Assembly (NCBI RefSeq): GCF_900168195.1
Contig: NZ_FUYX01000006.1
Coordinates: 62,001-126,000 of the forward strand
Origin: Allobosea thiooxidans
GTDB taxonomy: Bacteria; Pseudomonadota; Alphaproteobacteria; Rhizobiales; Beijerinckiaceae
DNA: 64,000 nucleotides
Reading direction: 5' to 3'
In this document: positions 34,546-43,286 of the stretch, one piece after another
Numbering within the stretch: the first letter of the stretch is position 1
Layout of the letters: every line of letters starts with the position of its first letter
The notes under the pieces: generated by a model
The model's input: only the letters and a program-made list of their open reading frames with translations
Told to the model about the DNA's origin: nothing
Database searches by the model: none
Translations under genes and position numbers: made by a program

Positions 34546-35834
34546 CAGCCGAGCAGCGGCTTCACGCGCGCCGTCGCATCGTCCATCGCCTGCTGCGCCG
34601 GCTTGCGGCCGAGCACGGCGGCCTGGGTTTCCTCGATGAAGATGTCGTGGGCGCGGGCCTGTTCGTCAAAGGCGGGCAGGTGGATGCGCGAGGCCTTGAG
34701 CGCGGCGGCCTCGTCGGCGGCATAGGGCATCGCCGCCTTCAGCTTCTCGTCCGCATAGGTCGAGATCCGCACCGGGCCATTGCCGTTCAGCGCCATGGCA
34801 GTCGTCCCGGCCTTGGAGGAGAGCGCGCGGATGAACTCCCAGCTCAGCGGCTTCTGCCTGGCGTTCTTCGGGATCATCAGCGACCAGAACTCGACCGTCG
34901 GCGCGAAGGCGACCTTGCCCGCGAGATCGGTCGCCATCGGCGGCAGCAGCGACTTGAAGCGCCCGCCATACTTGCCCTTGGACGCGTCGTTATAAGTGAC
35001 GAGCCGGGCGAAGGGGTTGATCGTCATCGCCGCCCTGCCCTGCTGCATCCAGGTCGTGATCTCTTCGTTGTTCACCGTGGCGAAGTTCCGCGGCAGCACG
35101 CCGGCCTTGTAGAAGCCGGCGAGCAAGGTGAGCGTCTTCACCATCGGCGGCTCGGCGGCGACGATCTTGCCGTCGCTCGTCATGTAGTCGCCCCCGAGGC
35201 AGCGCGCGAGCGTCAGGAAGTTCGAGGCGAAGACGGCGGTGAAGGCGAGGCCATAGACCTGCGTGCCGTCGTCGCGCTTGAAGGTGAGCTTGCGGGCGAG
35301 CTCCGTCAGCTCCTCGAATGTCGTCGGCACCTTGGTGACGCCGCGCTCCTCCAGCAGGGCCTCGTTGTAGATCAGGGCGTTGGTAGCGTGGCGGACGGGG
35401 ATGCCATGCAAGGCATCGCCGACCTTGAGCGGGGCGAGCAGGCCCGGCGCGAAATCGTCGAAGGCCTCGATCGGCGCCTGCTTCATCAACGCGTCCAGCG
35501 GTTCGAAGAGCTGAAGGTTTCGCGGCACGGCTCGGCCGTTGACGAGATAGGCGACGTCGATCGAGGTCTCCGACAGCGAGGCCTCGCGCAACAGCCGCTC
35601 ATGCACGGCGTTGACGTCGCCGAAGGTCACCCAGTTCACATTGGCGTCGTTCGCCTTGCGGAAACCTTCGGTCGCATCACCGCCCGGGCCGGTCGTCGCA
35701 GCAGTCTGATGGACGCGATGGCCGAGCGCGGTCAGCGTCTTCGCCTGGGCGAAAGCGCCGCCCGGGAGCAATGCCGAGGCGGTCGCCGCGCCCGCAAGGA
35801 CGCCGAACCGGCGGCGCGAGATGCTGGATGTCAT
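34545..35834 (-). CDS. Family-1 sugar ABC transporter substrate-binding protein (copy 2)
   Basis: Periplasmic protein of 429 residues with a Tat signal (SRRRFGVLAGAATASALLPG). Family-1 solute-binding features include TTWMQQGRAAMTINPFARLV, VEFWSLMIPKNARQKPLSWE and NGNGPVRISTYAD. It is clearly paralogous to the next gene upstream, sharing these motifs and overall length. Both could serve the permeases at 39.3-41.0 kb with different ligands. The gap between the two binding-protein genes is 57 bases. Confidence 0.92.
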   Translation of the reverse strand: MTSSISRRRFGVLAGAATASALLPGGAFAQAKTLTALGHRVHQTAATTGPGGDATEGFRKANDANVNWVTFGDVNAVHERLLREASLSETSIDVAYLVNGRAVPRNLQLFEPLDALMKQAPIEAFDDFAPGLLAPLKVGDALHGIPVRHATNALIYNEALLEERGVTKVPTTFEELTELARKLTFKRDDGTQVYGLAFTAVFASNFLTLARCLGGDYMTSDGKIVAAEPPMVKTLTLLAGFYKAGVLPRNFATVNNEEITTWMQQGRAAMTINPFARLVTYNDASKGKYGGRFKSLLPPMATDLAGKVAFAPTVEFWSLMIPKNARQKPLSWEFIRALSSKAGTTAMALNGNGPVRISTYADEKLKAAMPYAADEAAALKASRIHLPAFDEQARAHDIFIEETQAAVLGRKPAQQAMDDATARVKPLLG

Positions 35835-35891
35835 CGATTGTCCTCCGGATATTGTTCCGGCGCTGTTCCGCGCCGTTTTTTTCTGGATCGT

Positions 35892-37187
35892 TCAGGCGGG
35901 CAGCAGCGGCTGCACGCGCTTGACCAGCGAGGCCATCGCCTCCTCCGGCGTCTTCATGCCGAGGACGGCAGCTTCCGCCTCCTCCTTGAAGAGGTCGCCG
36001 GCGCGCGCCGCCTCGTCAAAGGCCGGCAGCGGCACGCGCGCGACCTTCAGCACCTTCAGCTCCTCGGCCGCATAGGGCACGGTCCCGGCAAAGCTCTGAT
36101 CGGCATAGGTCGAGGCGCGCACCGGGCCATTGCCGTTGAGCGCGGCCTTCAGCGTCGCCTCCTTGGAGGTCATCGCCTTGATGAAGCTCCAGGCGAGGTC
36201 CTTGCGCCTGGCATTCTTGGGAATGACCATGCCCCAGAACTCGACCTTTGCCGGGGCGGCATCGTATTTGCCGGCGAGGCTCTTCGAGGCCGGCACGGCG
36301 ATCGTCTTGATCTTGCCGGGGAATTTCGACTTCTGCGGGTCGTTGTAGATGCGGTTGCGACCCATGCTCTGCAGGCTCATCGCGGCGCGGCCCTGCTGCA
36401 TCCAGACATTGACGTCCTCGGGCGAGAGCGTCGCGAAATTGCGCGGGAAGGCATTGGCCTGGAAGAGCTCGCGCAAAGTGCGGATCGCGTTCAGCATCGG
36501 CGGCTGGTCGGCGGCGCATTTGAAGTCGGGCGTGATGAAGTCGCCATCCCAGGCGCGGGCGAGGTCGATCACGTTGGGATAGGTCACGCCCGGCGTGCAG
36601 AGGCCGACGACCTGCGTGCCGTCGGCGCGGCGATAGCTGCAAGCCCTGGCGATCTCGATCATCTCCTCGATCGTCGCGGGCGGCTTGGAGAAGCCCTTCT
36701 CGGCCAGGATCTCCTCATTGTAGTGCAGGCCGGAGGAGGCGTGGCGAAAGGGGATGGCGAGTTGCTTGCCGCCGACCTTCATGCCCTGCATCAGGCCGGG
36801 GAAGATGTCGGCGGGATCCTCGACCGGGTCCTTCTTGAGGTAGTCGTCGAGCGGCTCGAACAGCGTCGCGGCGCGCGGCACGACCTGCGTGTTGACGACG
36901 AAGCCGACATCCACCGAGGTCTCGCCGAGGCTCGCCTCACGGAAAAGCCGCTCCTGCAGGGGGCCGGTGTCGAAGGTGGTCCACTGGACGGTGACGCCGT
37001 TCTTCTGCGCCCAGTCCCTGGTGATGTCGCCGCCCTGCGCACCGGTCGAGACCGTCTGCATGACGCGATGGGTGAAGACGTTGAACGGCCCACTCTGGGC
37101 CTGCGCCACGCCGCCGAGCCCGGCGAAGCTCAGCCCGAGGATGCCCGCCCCGAACTGCCTACGGTCGAGCGTCGTCCTCTGGTTCAT
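35892..37187 (-). CDS. Family-1 sugar ABC transporter substrate-binding protein (copy 1)
   Basis: Periplasmic protein of 431 residues with a Tat signal (DRRQFGAGILGLSFAGLGG). Shares VWMQQGRAAMSLQSMGRNR, VEFWGMVIPKNARRKDLAWS and NGNGPVRASTYAD with the downstream paralogue, indicating a tandem duplication that has since diverged. Its 5' end overlaps the regulator gene by 29 bases, so the two are translated from one message. The presumed cargo is a sugar acid, given the enolase-superfamily enzyme and FadR-type regulator alongside. Confidence 0.92.
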   Translation of the reverse strand: MNQRTTLDRRQFGAGILGLSFAGLGGVAQAQSGPFNVFTHRVMQTVSTGAQGGDITRDWAQKNGVTVQWTTFDTGPLQERLFREASLGETSVDVGFVVNTQVVPRAATLFEPLDDYLKKDPVEDPADIFPGLMQGMKVGGKQLAIPFRHASSGLHYNEEILAEKGFSKPPATIEEMIEIARACSYRRADGTQVVGLCTPGVTYPNVIDLARAWDGDFITPDFKCAADQPPMLNAIRTLRELFQANAFPRNFATLSPEDVNVWMQQGRAAMSLQSMGRNRIYNDPQKSKFPGKIKTIAVPASKSLAGKYDAAPAKVEFWGMVIPKNARRKDLAWSFIKAMTSKEATLKAALNGNGPVRASTYADQSFAGTVPYAAEELKVLKVARVPLPAFDEAARAGDLFKEEAEAAVLGMKTPEEAMASLVKRVQPLLPA

Positions 37188-37950
37188 GGTGATCCTCCCT
37201 GTGGTTCGCGAGTTCCGCGATGGCGGCTTCGGCCGCTTCGAAATGCGTGTTCATGGCGGCGGACGCCGCGGCGGGGTCGCCGACGCGGATCGCCTCGACG
37301 ACGCGGACATGGCGCTCGAAGGTGCGCTGCCAGTCCTCGGGACCGCGCGCCTCGCGCGAGTTGAAGATCTCCATCACCTCGCGGATGACCGGCCGCAGGC
37401 CGCGGATCTGGAAATCGAGCAGACGATTGCCGGAAGAGGCGGCGACCGCCTCGTGGAAATCGAGATCGGCCTCGATCCAGCGCGGCACGTTGCCGAGCGA
37501 ATCCTCCATCCGGGCGAGGATGAGATCGAGCTTCTCGACGTCCTCGATCGTGCGCCGCTCGGCGCTGTGGGCCGCGATCGGCGGTTCGAGGATGCGACGC
37601 AGCTCCACCGCCTCGGTCAGCCCGTTGGCACGGCCGCGCACGGCGAAGCGGTAGAAGCGGTCGAGCGGGGCGGCGTCGAGCGCCTGCACCCGCGTCGGCT
37701 TGCCCTGCTGGATATGGACAACGCCCATCGCCGCGAGCTGGCGGATCGCCTCGCGCGCGATCGGCTTGCTGACCCCGAAGGAGGCGGCGATGCGCGCTTC
37801 CGACGGCAGGGAATCGCCCGGCTTCAGCCGCCCGTCGTGAATCGCCTGGGTGATGCGCTGGATCACGGCATCGCCGAGGCGCATCGGCACGACATCGCCC
37901 CCGGCGAAAAGGTCGTCCTCATCCAGCATCGAACGGGCGGGGTCGCTCAT
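37159..37950 (-). CDS. GntR/FadR-family regulator of the acid-sugar cluster
   Basis: Protein of 263 residues. GntR winged helix (AVIQRITQAIHDGRLKPGDS, LPSEARIAASFGVSKPIARE) followed by an FCD effector domain (LTEAVELRRILEPPIAAHSA, DLDFHEAVAASSGNRLLD) whose histidines usually bind a metal and a carboxylate effector. The ATG at 37950 has GGAGG seven bases upstream. Divergent from the enolase-superfamily gene; it likely controls both transcripts in response to a sugar acid. Confidence 0.92.
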   Translation of the reverse strand: MSDPARSMLDEDDLFAGGDVVPMRLGDAVIQRITQAIHDGRLKPGDSLPSEARIAASFGVSKPIAREAIRQLAAMGVVHIQQGKPTRVQALDAAPLDRFYRFAVRGRANGLTEAVELRRILEPPIAAHSAERRTIEDVEKLDLILARMEDSLGNVPRWIEADLDFHEAVAASSGNRLLDFQIRGLRPVIREVMEIFNSREARGPEDWQRTFERHVRVVEAIRVGDPAAASAAMNTHFEAAEAAIAELANHREDHHEPEDDARP

Positions 37951-38060
37951 CAAATTCCTCCGGCGGCGATCATTGACAGATGCCGTGTTCCTTGGCAACT
38001 GTTCAACCTATCAGATAAGCAGATGTCGTTCAGCGACACGTTTCGGGAGGGCCATGCCGG
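37951..38060. promoter_or_regulatory. Divergent promoter region of the acid-sugar cluster
   Basis: The 110-base gap contains a plus-strand TTGACA at about 37973 and a minus-strand TTGAAC followed 17 bases later by GCATCT, so promoters for both directions can be drawn. An AT-richer segment, tatcagataag near 38009-38020, is a candidate GntR site. None is strong enough to call firmly. Confidence 0.3.
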
Positions 38061-39185
38061 ATGCCGGCCAGCCGCATCGCCAAAGTTCATGTCCATCCGC
38101 TGCGGGCGACCTTGCCCAAGGTCCAGCGCACCTCGCAGGGCGACTATCCGGCGATCGAGATCGTCGTGGTCGAAGTCGAGACCGAGGACGGCACGATCGG
38201 CTTCGGCGAGGGGCTCTGCCGACGTGGGGCCGCCGGCTATGCGCGCTTCATCGAGGAGGCGCTGGCGCCGCGCCTGATCGGGCGCGACGCAGCCGACCGG
38301 CGCGCCCTGTGGAAGGCGATGCGCGCCGCACTTTCCGGCCGGCCCGGCGGCCAGGTGGTCGAGGCGATCGCGGCGGTCGACATCGCGCTCTGGGACATCG
38401 CCGGCAAGCAGGCGGGCGAGCCGATCCACCGGCTGCTCGGCGGCATGGGACGCAAGGCGGTCGCAGCCTATGCCTCCTCGATCAACTGGCTCGACGACGC
38501 CACGGTCGAGGCCGAGGTCGCGGCGGCGCTGAAGGCTGGCTTCCGCGAGATCAAGGTCAAGCTCGGTCATCCGCTGCGCGATGCAGTGGCGCGCGCCAAG
38601 CTGATCCGCCGGCTCGCCGGCGACGACATCGCCCTCTACGTCGACGCGAACTGGGCCTATGACGTCGACGACGCCCTGATCGTCGGCCGCGCCCTTGCCG
38701 ATCTCGGCTATGGCTTCTTCGAGGAGCCGATCGCGCCGCATGATCGCGAGGGCTATCGACGCCTTGCGCAGCACCTGCCGATCCGGCTCGCGGCCGGCGA
38801 GAGCGACTTCGTCGCAAGCGAGGCCCTGGCCATGCTCGCCGACCGGACGCTCGGGCTGATTCAACCCGACGTGACGCGCTCCGGCGGCATCACCGAGACC
38901 TGGCGCATCGCCGAGCTCGCCGCGACCTTCAACACGGCCTACGCGCCGCATGTCGGCTGGTCCGGCGCGATTTGCGCCGCCGCGAGCCTGCAGCTTGCCG
39001 CGGCGGCGGAGAGCTTCCGCACCTTCGAATGCATGGTCTACGAGAACCCGTTGCGCGATTCCTTCACCCATCCGATCGTCGGCGAGGGCTCGCAACTCGT
39101 CGACGGCAAGCTCGCGATCCCGCAGGGGCCAGGCCTCGGCGTCGAGATCGACCGCGAGGCGCTGGCGCGCTTCAGGATCGTGTGA
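38061..39185 (+). CDS. Mandelate racemase/muconate lactonizing family (sugar acid dehydratase-like)
   Basis: Enolase-superfamily enzyme of 374 residues that would abstract a proton alpha to a carboxylate, typically dehydrating an acid sugar. The KxK base is Lys165/Lys167 (EIKVKLGH), magnesium ligands are Asp195, Glu221 and Glu247 (VDANWAYD, FFEEPI, AGESDF), and the opposite acid/base is His297 (APHVGWSG), with Asp270 as its partner. This matches the mandelate racemase subgroup. GGGAGG lies ten bases before the ATG. The gene and the permeases downstream face the same way, separated by a repeat. Confidence 0.92.
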   Translation: MPASRIAKVHVHPLRATLPKVQRTSQGDYPAIEIVVVEVETEDGTIGFGEGLCRRGAAGYARFIEEALAPRLIGRDAADRRALWKAMRAALSGRPGGQVVEAIAAVDIALWDIAGKQAGEPIHRLLGGMGRKAVAAYASSINWLDDATVEAEVAAALKAGFREIKVKLGHPLRDAVARAKLIRRLAGDDIALYVDANWAYDVDDALIVGRALADLGYGFFEEPIAPHDREGYRRLAQHLPIRLAAGESDFVASEALAMLADRTLGLIQPDVTRSGGITETWRIAELAATFNTAYAPHVGWSGAICAAASLQLAAAAESFRTFECMVYENPLRDSFTHPIVGEGSQLVDGKLAIPQGPGLGVEIDREALARFRIV

Positions 39186-39229
39186 GGTCGAGATGAGATC
39201 CAGCGCTTCTCTCTGTTCCCCCCTCCACC

Positions 39230-39335
39230 ATCACCCCGGGCGAAGCGAAGCGCAGACCCGGGATCCATTCCTGAACTGTTCCGGCATGGATCCCGGATCG
39301 GCGCCGCTAAGCGGCTTGTCCGGAATGACCCGTTG
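39230..39335. repeat. Hairpin-forming intergenic repeat
   Basis: The element has an 11-bp inverted repeat, ccgggatccat (39258-39268) with atggatcccgg (39286-39296), and a second small hairpin gccgc-taa-gcggc (39303-39315). It lies in the 162-base gap between the dehydratase and the first permease gene. It belongs to a different sequence family from the repeats at 0.27 and 12.2 kb. Confidence 0.65.
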
Positions 39336-39347
39336 GGGATGTGAGGG

Positions 39348-40220
39348 ATGAGCACCCGCACACCCTTTTCAGCGATCGCGCTGGTCTCGCCGGTCCAGCT
39401 GATGATCGGCGGCATCATCTTCCTGCCGGCGATCTATGTCTTCTGGCTCAGCCTCAACCAATCCTCCTTCGGCCAACAGACGAGCTTCGTCGGCCTCGCC
39501 AACTATGCCAAGGTGCTGGCCGATCCGTATTTCTGGAAGGCGCTCGTCAACACCGTCATCGTCGTCGCCGTCGTCGTGCATGCCGAGCTGCTGATCGGGC
39601 TCGGCATGGCGCTGTTCTTCGCTTCCGGCGTGCCGTTCCGGCCTCTCCTCCTCGCCATCGTGCTCGCGCCCTATGCCGTGAGCGAGGTCTCGGCCGTGGT
39701 GATGTGGCGCTACCTGTTCGAGCCCGATGTCGGGATGATGAGCCGGCTTCTTTCCACCGTCGGGCTTCCGCCCATCGAATGGGCGGTCAATCCGAGCCAC
39801 GGGCTCGCCATGGTCAGCCTTCTCTCGATCTGGCTCCACCTGCCCTTCTCGTTCATCATCCTCTATGCCGCGCGGCTCTCGATCCCGAGCGATCTCTACG
39901 AGGCCGCTTCGATCGACGGCGCCTCGGCCTGGACCAGCTTTCGCCGCGTGACGCTGCCGCTGCTGATGCCGGCGCTGCTGATCGCCGCGCTGTTCCGCTA
40001 CATCTTCGCCTTCCGCCTGTTCTCGGAGGTCTGGCTGATGACGGGGGGCGGCCCGGCGCGCTCGACCGAGGTGATGGCGGTCTATCTCTATCTCGAGGCC
40101 TTCCGCTACAACGCCTTCGGCTCGGCCGCCGCCACCGGCTGGCTGCTCGTGCTCGCCTCGCTCCTGCTCGCGCTGTTCTACCTGCGCCGGCTCTACCGGG
40201 AGATGTTCGCGCGTGCCTAA
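39348..40220 (+). CDS. Sugar ABC transporter permease (MalF/UgpA-like)
   Basis: Permease of 290 residues with six hydrophobic segments. The EAA loop EAASIDGASAWTSFRRVTLP and the C-terminal FRLFSEVWLMTGGGPARSTE are the family-1 sugar transporter signatures. It pairs with the next permease and, presumably, with one or both binding proteins at 34.5-37.2 kb. No ATP-binding gene is in this cluster. Confidence 0.94.
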   Translation: MSTRTPFSAIALVSPVQLMIGGIIFLPAIYVFWLSLNQSSFGQQTSFVGLANYAKVLADPYFWKALVNTVIVVAVVVHAELLIGLGMALFFASGVPFRPLLLAIVLAPYAVSEVSAVVMWRYLFEPDVGMMSRLLSTVGLPPIEWAVNPSHGLAMVSLLSIWLHLPFSFIILYAARLSIPSDLYEAASIDGASAWTSFRRVTLPLLMPALLIAALFRYIFAFRLFSEVWLMTGGGPARSTEVMAVYLYLEAFRYNAFGSAAATGWLLVLASLLLALFYLRRLYREMFARA

Positions 40221-41040
40221 CCCCGTCCGCTATCTCCTGAAGCTCGTCGGCGTCCTAGCGGTCGTCGCCTGGTCGCTCGTGCCGATCGGCTTGATCGCAA
40301 TGTCGTCCTTCAAGGCCGACCGCGACATCTTCTCGACCACCGGCACCTTCTCCTTCGCGCCGACACTGGCGAACTACCAGGCGCTGTGGAGCCGCTGGGG
40401 CGATTTCTTCTTCGGCCTGTGGAACAGCTTCCTCGTCACCGTCGGTGCAACCGTGCTCGCGGTCGGTGTCTCCTTGCTCGCCGGCTTCGCCTATTCGCGC
40501 TTCGCCTCGCGCGGCCTGCAGGCCTCGGCCTTCTTCCTGATCTTCATCCGCCTGATCCCGCCGATCGTGATCACCTTGCCGCTCTTCCCGGTGGTGAACT
40601 GGCTTGGCCTCAACGACACCCACTTCATCCTGATCCTGCTCTACGCCACCTTCTTCGTCTCGCTCGGGACCGTGGTGATGCGCACCTTCATCGACCAGAT
40701 CCCGCGCGAGCTCGACGAAGCGGCGATGATGGACGGCGCCACGCAGATGCAGATCATCGCCCGCGTCATCCTGCCGATGGCCGCTCAGGGCATGCTCGCG
40801 GTCTCGGTCTTCGTCATCGTCTATGCCTGGAACGAATTCCTCTTCGCCTTCATCTTCACCACCACCAAGGCCAAGACCGCGCCGCTCGTGATCTCCGAGA
40901 TGATCGGCGCCGTCGAGGGCGTCGAATGGGGCGTGCTCTTCGCCGCCTCCACCGTGCAGCTCGTGCCGGTGCTCGCCTTCGTCATCCTCATGCAGAAGCA
41001 CCTCGTCGCCGGGCTCACCGCCGGCGCGGTGAAGGGATAA
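40213..41040 (+). CDS. Sugar ABC transporter permease (MalG/UgpE-like)
   Basis: Permease of 275 residues with six hydrophobic segments; EAA loop ELDEAAMMDGATQMQIIARV and the MalG-type C-terminus YAWNEFLFAFIFTTTKAKTA are present. A GTG start at 40213 overlaps the preceding stop by eight bases. It completes the membrane channel of the sugar-acid importer. Confidence 0.94.
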   Translation: MPNPVRYLLKLVGVLAVVAWSLVPIGLIAMSSFKADRDIFSTTGTFSFAPTLANYQALWSRWGDFFFGLWNSFLVTVGATVLAVGVSLLAGFAYSRFASRGLQASAFFLIFIRLIPPIVITLPLFPVVNWLGLNDTHFILILLYATFFVSLGTVVMRTFIDQIPRELDEAAMMDGATQMQIIARVILPMAAQGMLAVSVFVIVYAWNEFLFAFIFTTTKAKTAPLVISEMIGAVEGVEWGVLFAASTVQLVPVLAFVILMQKHLVAGLTAGAVKG

Positions 41041-41043
41041 GCC

Positions 41044-41928
41044 ATGACCCAGCTTGACGATCTCAGGCGCGCGATCCGCGAGAGCGATCCGCAGCTCAGC
41101 CGCTTCGACCCGCTGCCGCGGATCATCTGCCTCGACGATTTCGACCGCGGCATGTGCGGCTGGACCCAACTCGTCGGCAATTACGAAGACACGCTCGACG
41201 CGATGCTGCCGGGCTATGCCCAGCACAGCCACGCCATGCTCTCGACTTTGCCGAACTGGGATTTCGGCTCGCATGGCGGTGTCGACGGCTCCTACGCGCT
41301 GAAGATCGCGACGAGGGCCAGGAAGGGCGCGCAGAATGTCGCGATCAAGCGCCTGACCTTCCGCAAGGCCGGGCCGATCCGGCTGGAGGCCTATTTCACC
41401 TTCAAGCCGGAGGCGACGGAGCTCGCGCTGTCGGAGACCGATATCCGCTCCTTCGGCTTCCTCTACGATCTCCAGATCGGCGACATGTCAGGGCCGGGCG
41501 ACCGGGTGATGCCGCATCTGCGCTTCCTCAATGCGCAGGACGGGCAGCACATCCAGAAATGGCAGTTCAAGCGCCGGACGACGCCGATTAAGCCGATCGG
41601 CAGCGCCGGCAAGACGATCACGCATTATCATCTCGCTCCCAGCGATTGGGAGGACCTGCCCGGCGGCGAGCAGCGGCTCTGCTACAACGAGATCCCGACC
41701 AAGGTGAACTGGCACTATCTGCGCTTCGACTTCGACCTCGCGGCGATGCAGGCGACGCGCTTCCAGGTCAATGACCGCGTCTTTGCGATGGATGGCTTCG
41801 ACTGCATCCGCATCCCGGCGATGAAGAATTTGTGGTGCATGCTGAACCTCGCCTTCTTCGCCGAGACGGACACCGACAAGCGCGCCTTCGCCTATCTCGA
41901 TTCCGTCTGCCTGTCGGGGGATTTCTGA
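41044..41928 (+). CDS. Conserved protein of unknown function (DUF6772-like)
   Basis: Protein of 294 residues, soluble, with no signal peptide. It contains ICLDDFDRGMCGWTQLVGNY, PIRLEAYFTFKPEATEL and YNEIPTKVNWHYLRFDFDLA; the pattern of alternating hydrophobic strands and aromatic residues suggests a beta-sandwich of the carbohydrate-binding/laminin-G type. It resembles the DUF6772 family as I remember it; this could not be searched. It starts three bases after the permease stop and overlaps the next small gene by one base, so it is part of the importer operon and probably handles the imported sugar acid or a glycoside of it. Confidence 0.7.
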   Translation: MTQLDDLRRAIRESDPQLSRFDPLPRIICLDDFDRGMCGWTQLVGNYEDTLDAMLPGYAQHSHAMLSTLPNWDFGSHGGVDGSYALKIATRARKGAQNVAIKRLTFRKAGPIRLEAYFTFKPEATELALSETDIRSFGFLYDLQIGDMSGPGDRVMPHLRFLNAQDGQHIQKWQFKRRTTPIKPIGSAGKTITHYHLAPSDWEDLPGGEQRLCYNEIPTKVNWHYLRFDFDLAAMQATRFQVNDRVFAMDGFDCIRIPAMKNLWCMLNLAFFAETDTDKRAFAYLDSVCLSGDF

Positions 41929-42263
41929 TGCTGCCCGAGAACCTGACCGCCGTCGTCGCCCGCAACGAGACCTGGACCGGCGAGAGCGCCACCGAACCCT
42001 ACGAAGCCGGCTGGGCGAAGGAAGCGATCGTCTTCGTCCGGGCGCTCAAGGACCCGGCCGGCTCCCTGCCGAAGGCGAGGATCGAAATCTCGGCGGACGG
42101 CATGCATTGGTGCGCCGAGGGCTCGGTGTTCGAACTGCCGGCCAAGAAGGATGCCGTCGTCTTCCAGCGCATCGCGCATTTCGGCAATTTCCTTCGCGTC
42201 GCGGCGTCGTTGCAGGACGGTTCCGAGATCACCGTCCTGGTGACGTTCCATCTGAAGGCCTGA
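41928..42263 (+). CDS. Small hypothetical protein coupled to the unknown beta-rich protein
   Basis: Protein of 111 residues starting in a TGATG overlap with the previous gene, which fixes the start. It contains TAVVARNETWTGESATEPYE, RIEISADGMHWCAEGSVFEL and FLRVAASLQDGSEITVLVTF, a short all-beta sequence like a minor structural or binding domain. No catalytic motif is seen. Coupling suggests it forms a complex with, or supports, the upstream protein. Confidence 0.75.
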   Translation: MLPENLTAVVARNETWTGESATEPYEAGWAKEAIVFVRALKDPAGSLPKARIEISADGMHWCAEGSVFELPAKKDAVVFQRIAHFGNFLRVAASLQDGSEITVLVTFHLKA

Positions 42264-42359
42264 GCCGGCCCATCGAATGGCGAGGAGGGCTTCCCGGTCC
42301 ATCGCCTCTAAGCTGACATCCTGTTGCGGAAACCGCCATCGCTCAGGACGGGGTGAACC

Positions 42360-42758
42360 ATGCTGCATCACATATCGCTCGGAGTGGCCGATCTCGAACG
42401 GGCGGCCGCGTTTTACGACGCCGTGCTCGCAACGCTGGGCTATGTCCGGGTCTGGGAAGACATCCGGCCCGGAGAAGTGGGGCAGGCCGTCGGCTACGGC
42501 GTCAGCGACGGCGGCGACAAGCTGGCCTTGAAGCACCGGCCGGATGGGCAGCGACCGCCGGGTCCCGGCTTCCATGTCGCCTTTGCCGCGCCCAGCCGGC
42601 AGGCCGTGTCGGATTTTTACGAAGCTGCGCTCGCGCATGGCGGCAAGGACAATGGCGCCCCCGGCCTGCGGCCGCATTACGGCCCGCACTATTTCGCCGC
42701 CTTCGTCGTCGACCCCGACGGGCACCATATCGAAGCTGTCTGCAACGCCGCGACGTGA
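42360..42758 (+). CDS. VOC-family (glyoxalase-like) protein
   Basis: Protein of 132 residues, a single VOC unit pair. It starts MLHHISLGVADLERAAAFYD with the first metal-type histidine and ends FAAFVVDPDGHHIEAVCNA, supplying the terminal glutamate; His in GFHVAFAAPS is a third candidate. Such proteins are glyoxalase-like or antibiotic-resistance-like. It lies 96 bases after the small hypothetical gene and may be the last member of the cluster or independent. Confidence 0.87.
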   Translation: MLHHISLGVADLERAAAFYDAVLATLGYVRVWEDIRPGEVGQAVGYGVSDGGDKLALKHRPDGQRPPGPGFHVAFAAPSRQAVSDFYEAALAHGGKDNGAPGLRPHYGPHYFAAFVVDPDGHHIEAVCNAAT

Positions 42759-43286
42759 CGGCCGCACGACCGGCGCCGGCCCCATGTTTGCAGCGATAAC
42801 GAGCCGGCAGATCCGTTCGCTCGCGCCGAGGCGGGAACGAAACTGTGGTGCGGTCCCGGGAGCGCGCAGACGACGGGAGCCGACGACGCGAGCACCGCCT
42901 TCAGCGGCAAGCTTGGTTTAGCCGCCAAGGTGCCCCGACCAGAATCGACAGCTTCAGGCTGAACGAAACACCGCTACCCGGGTGCGACGACGGTCGATGG
43001 TGGCTCTCCGATCGTCCAACGGCTCGATCGCAGCGTCCACGGGCGTGACGATTGCGGCCGGAGCGACGCTCAGCGGTCGTTCCAACGGCTGTGATCAATG
43101 GTGGCGCGGCCTCTCCCGGCGGCTCGCCGGAGACGCTGCGCCTGGGGCCGCGATCCTCGAAGCACGAGTGCGGTCGCCGCTTCGAGATCGCCGACGTTGT
43201 TCTCAAGCATTCAATATCGTCAGCGGATGAATTACCAAGAAAAATACGACTTTAGTATTACGATTATCGGTTTGCCATAAGGCGAC
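42759..43286. other. 528-base gap without a recognisable gene
   Basis: No open frame here has a start, ribosome site and protein-like composition together. The first 440 bases are GC-rich with many short overlapping frames; the last 80 bases become AT-rich (around 43200-43275) and probably hold the promoter of the lacI-type gene. It may be the remains of a decayed gene. Confidence 0.5.

Noticed and set aside
34647..37364. Plus-strand open frame of 905 codons
   Set aside because: It is entirely antisense to the two binding-protein genes; its length is an effect of GC bias and the sequence is low-complexity.
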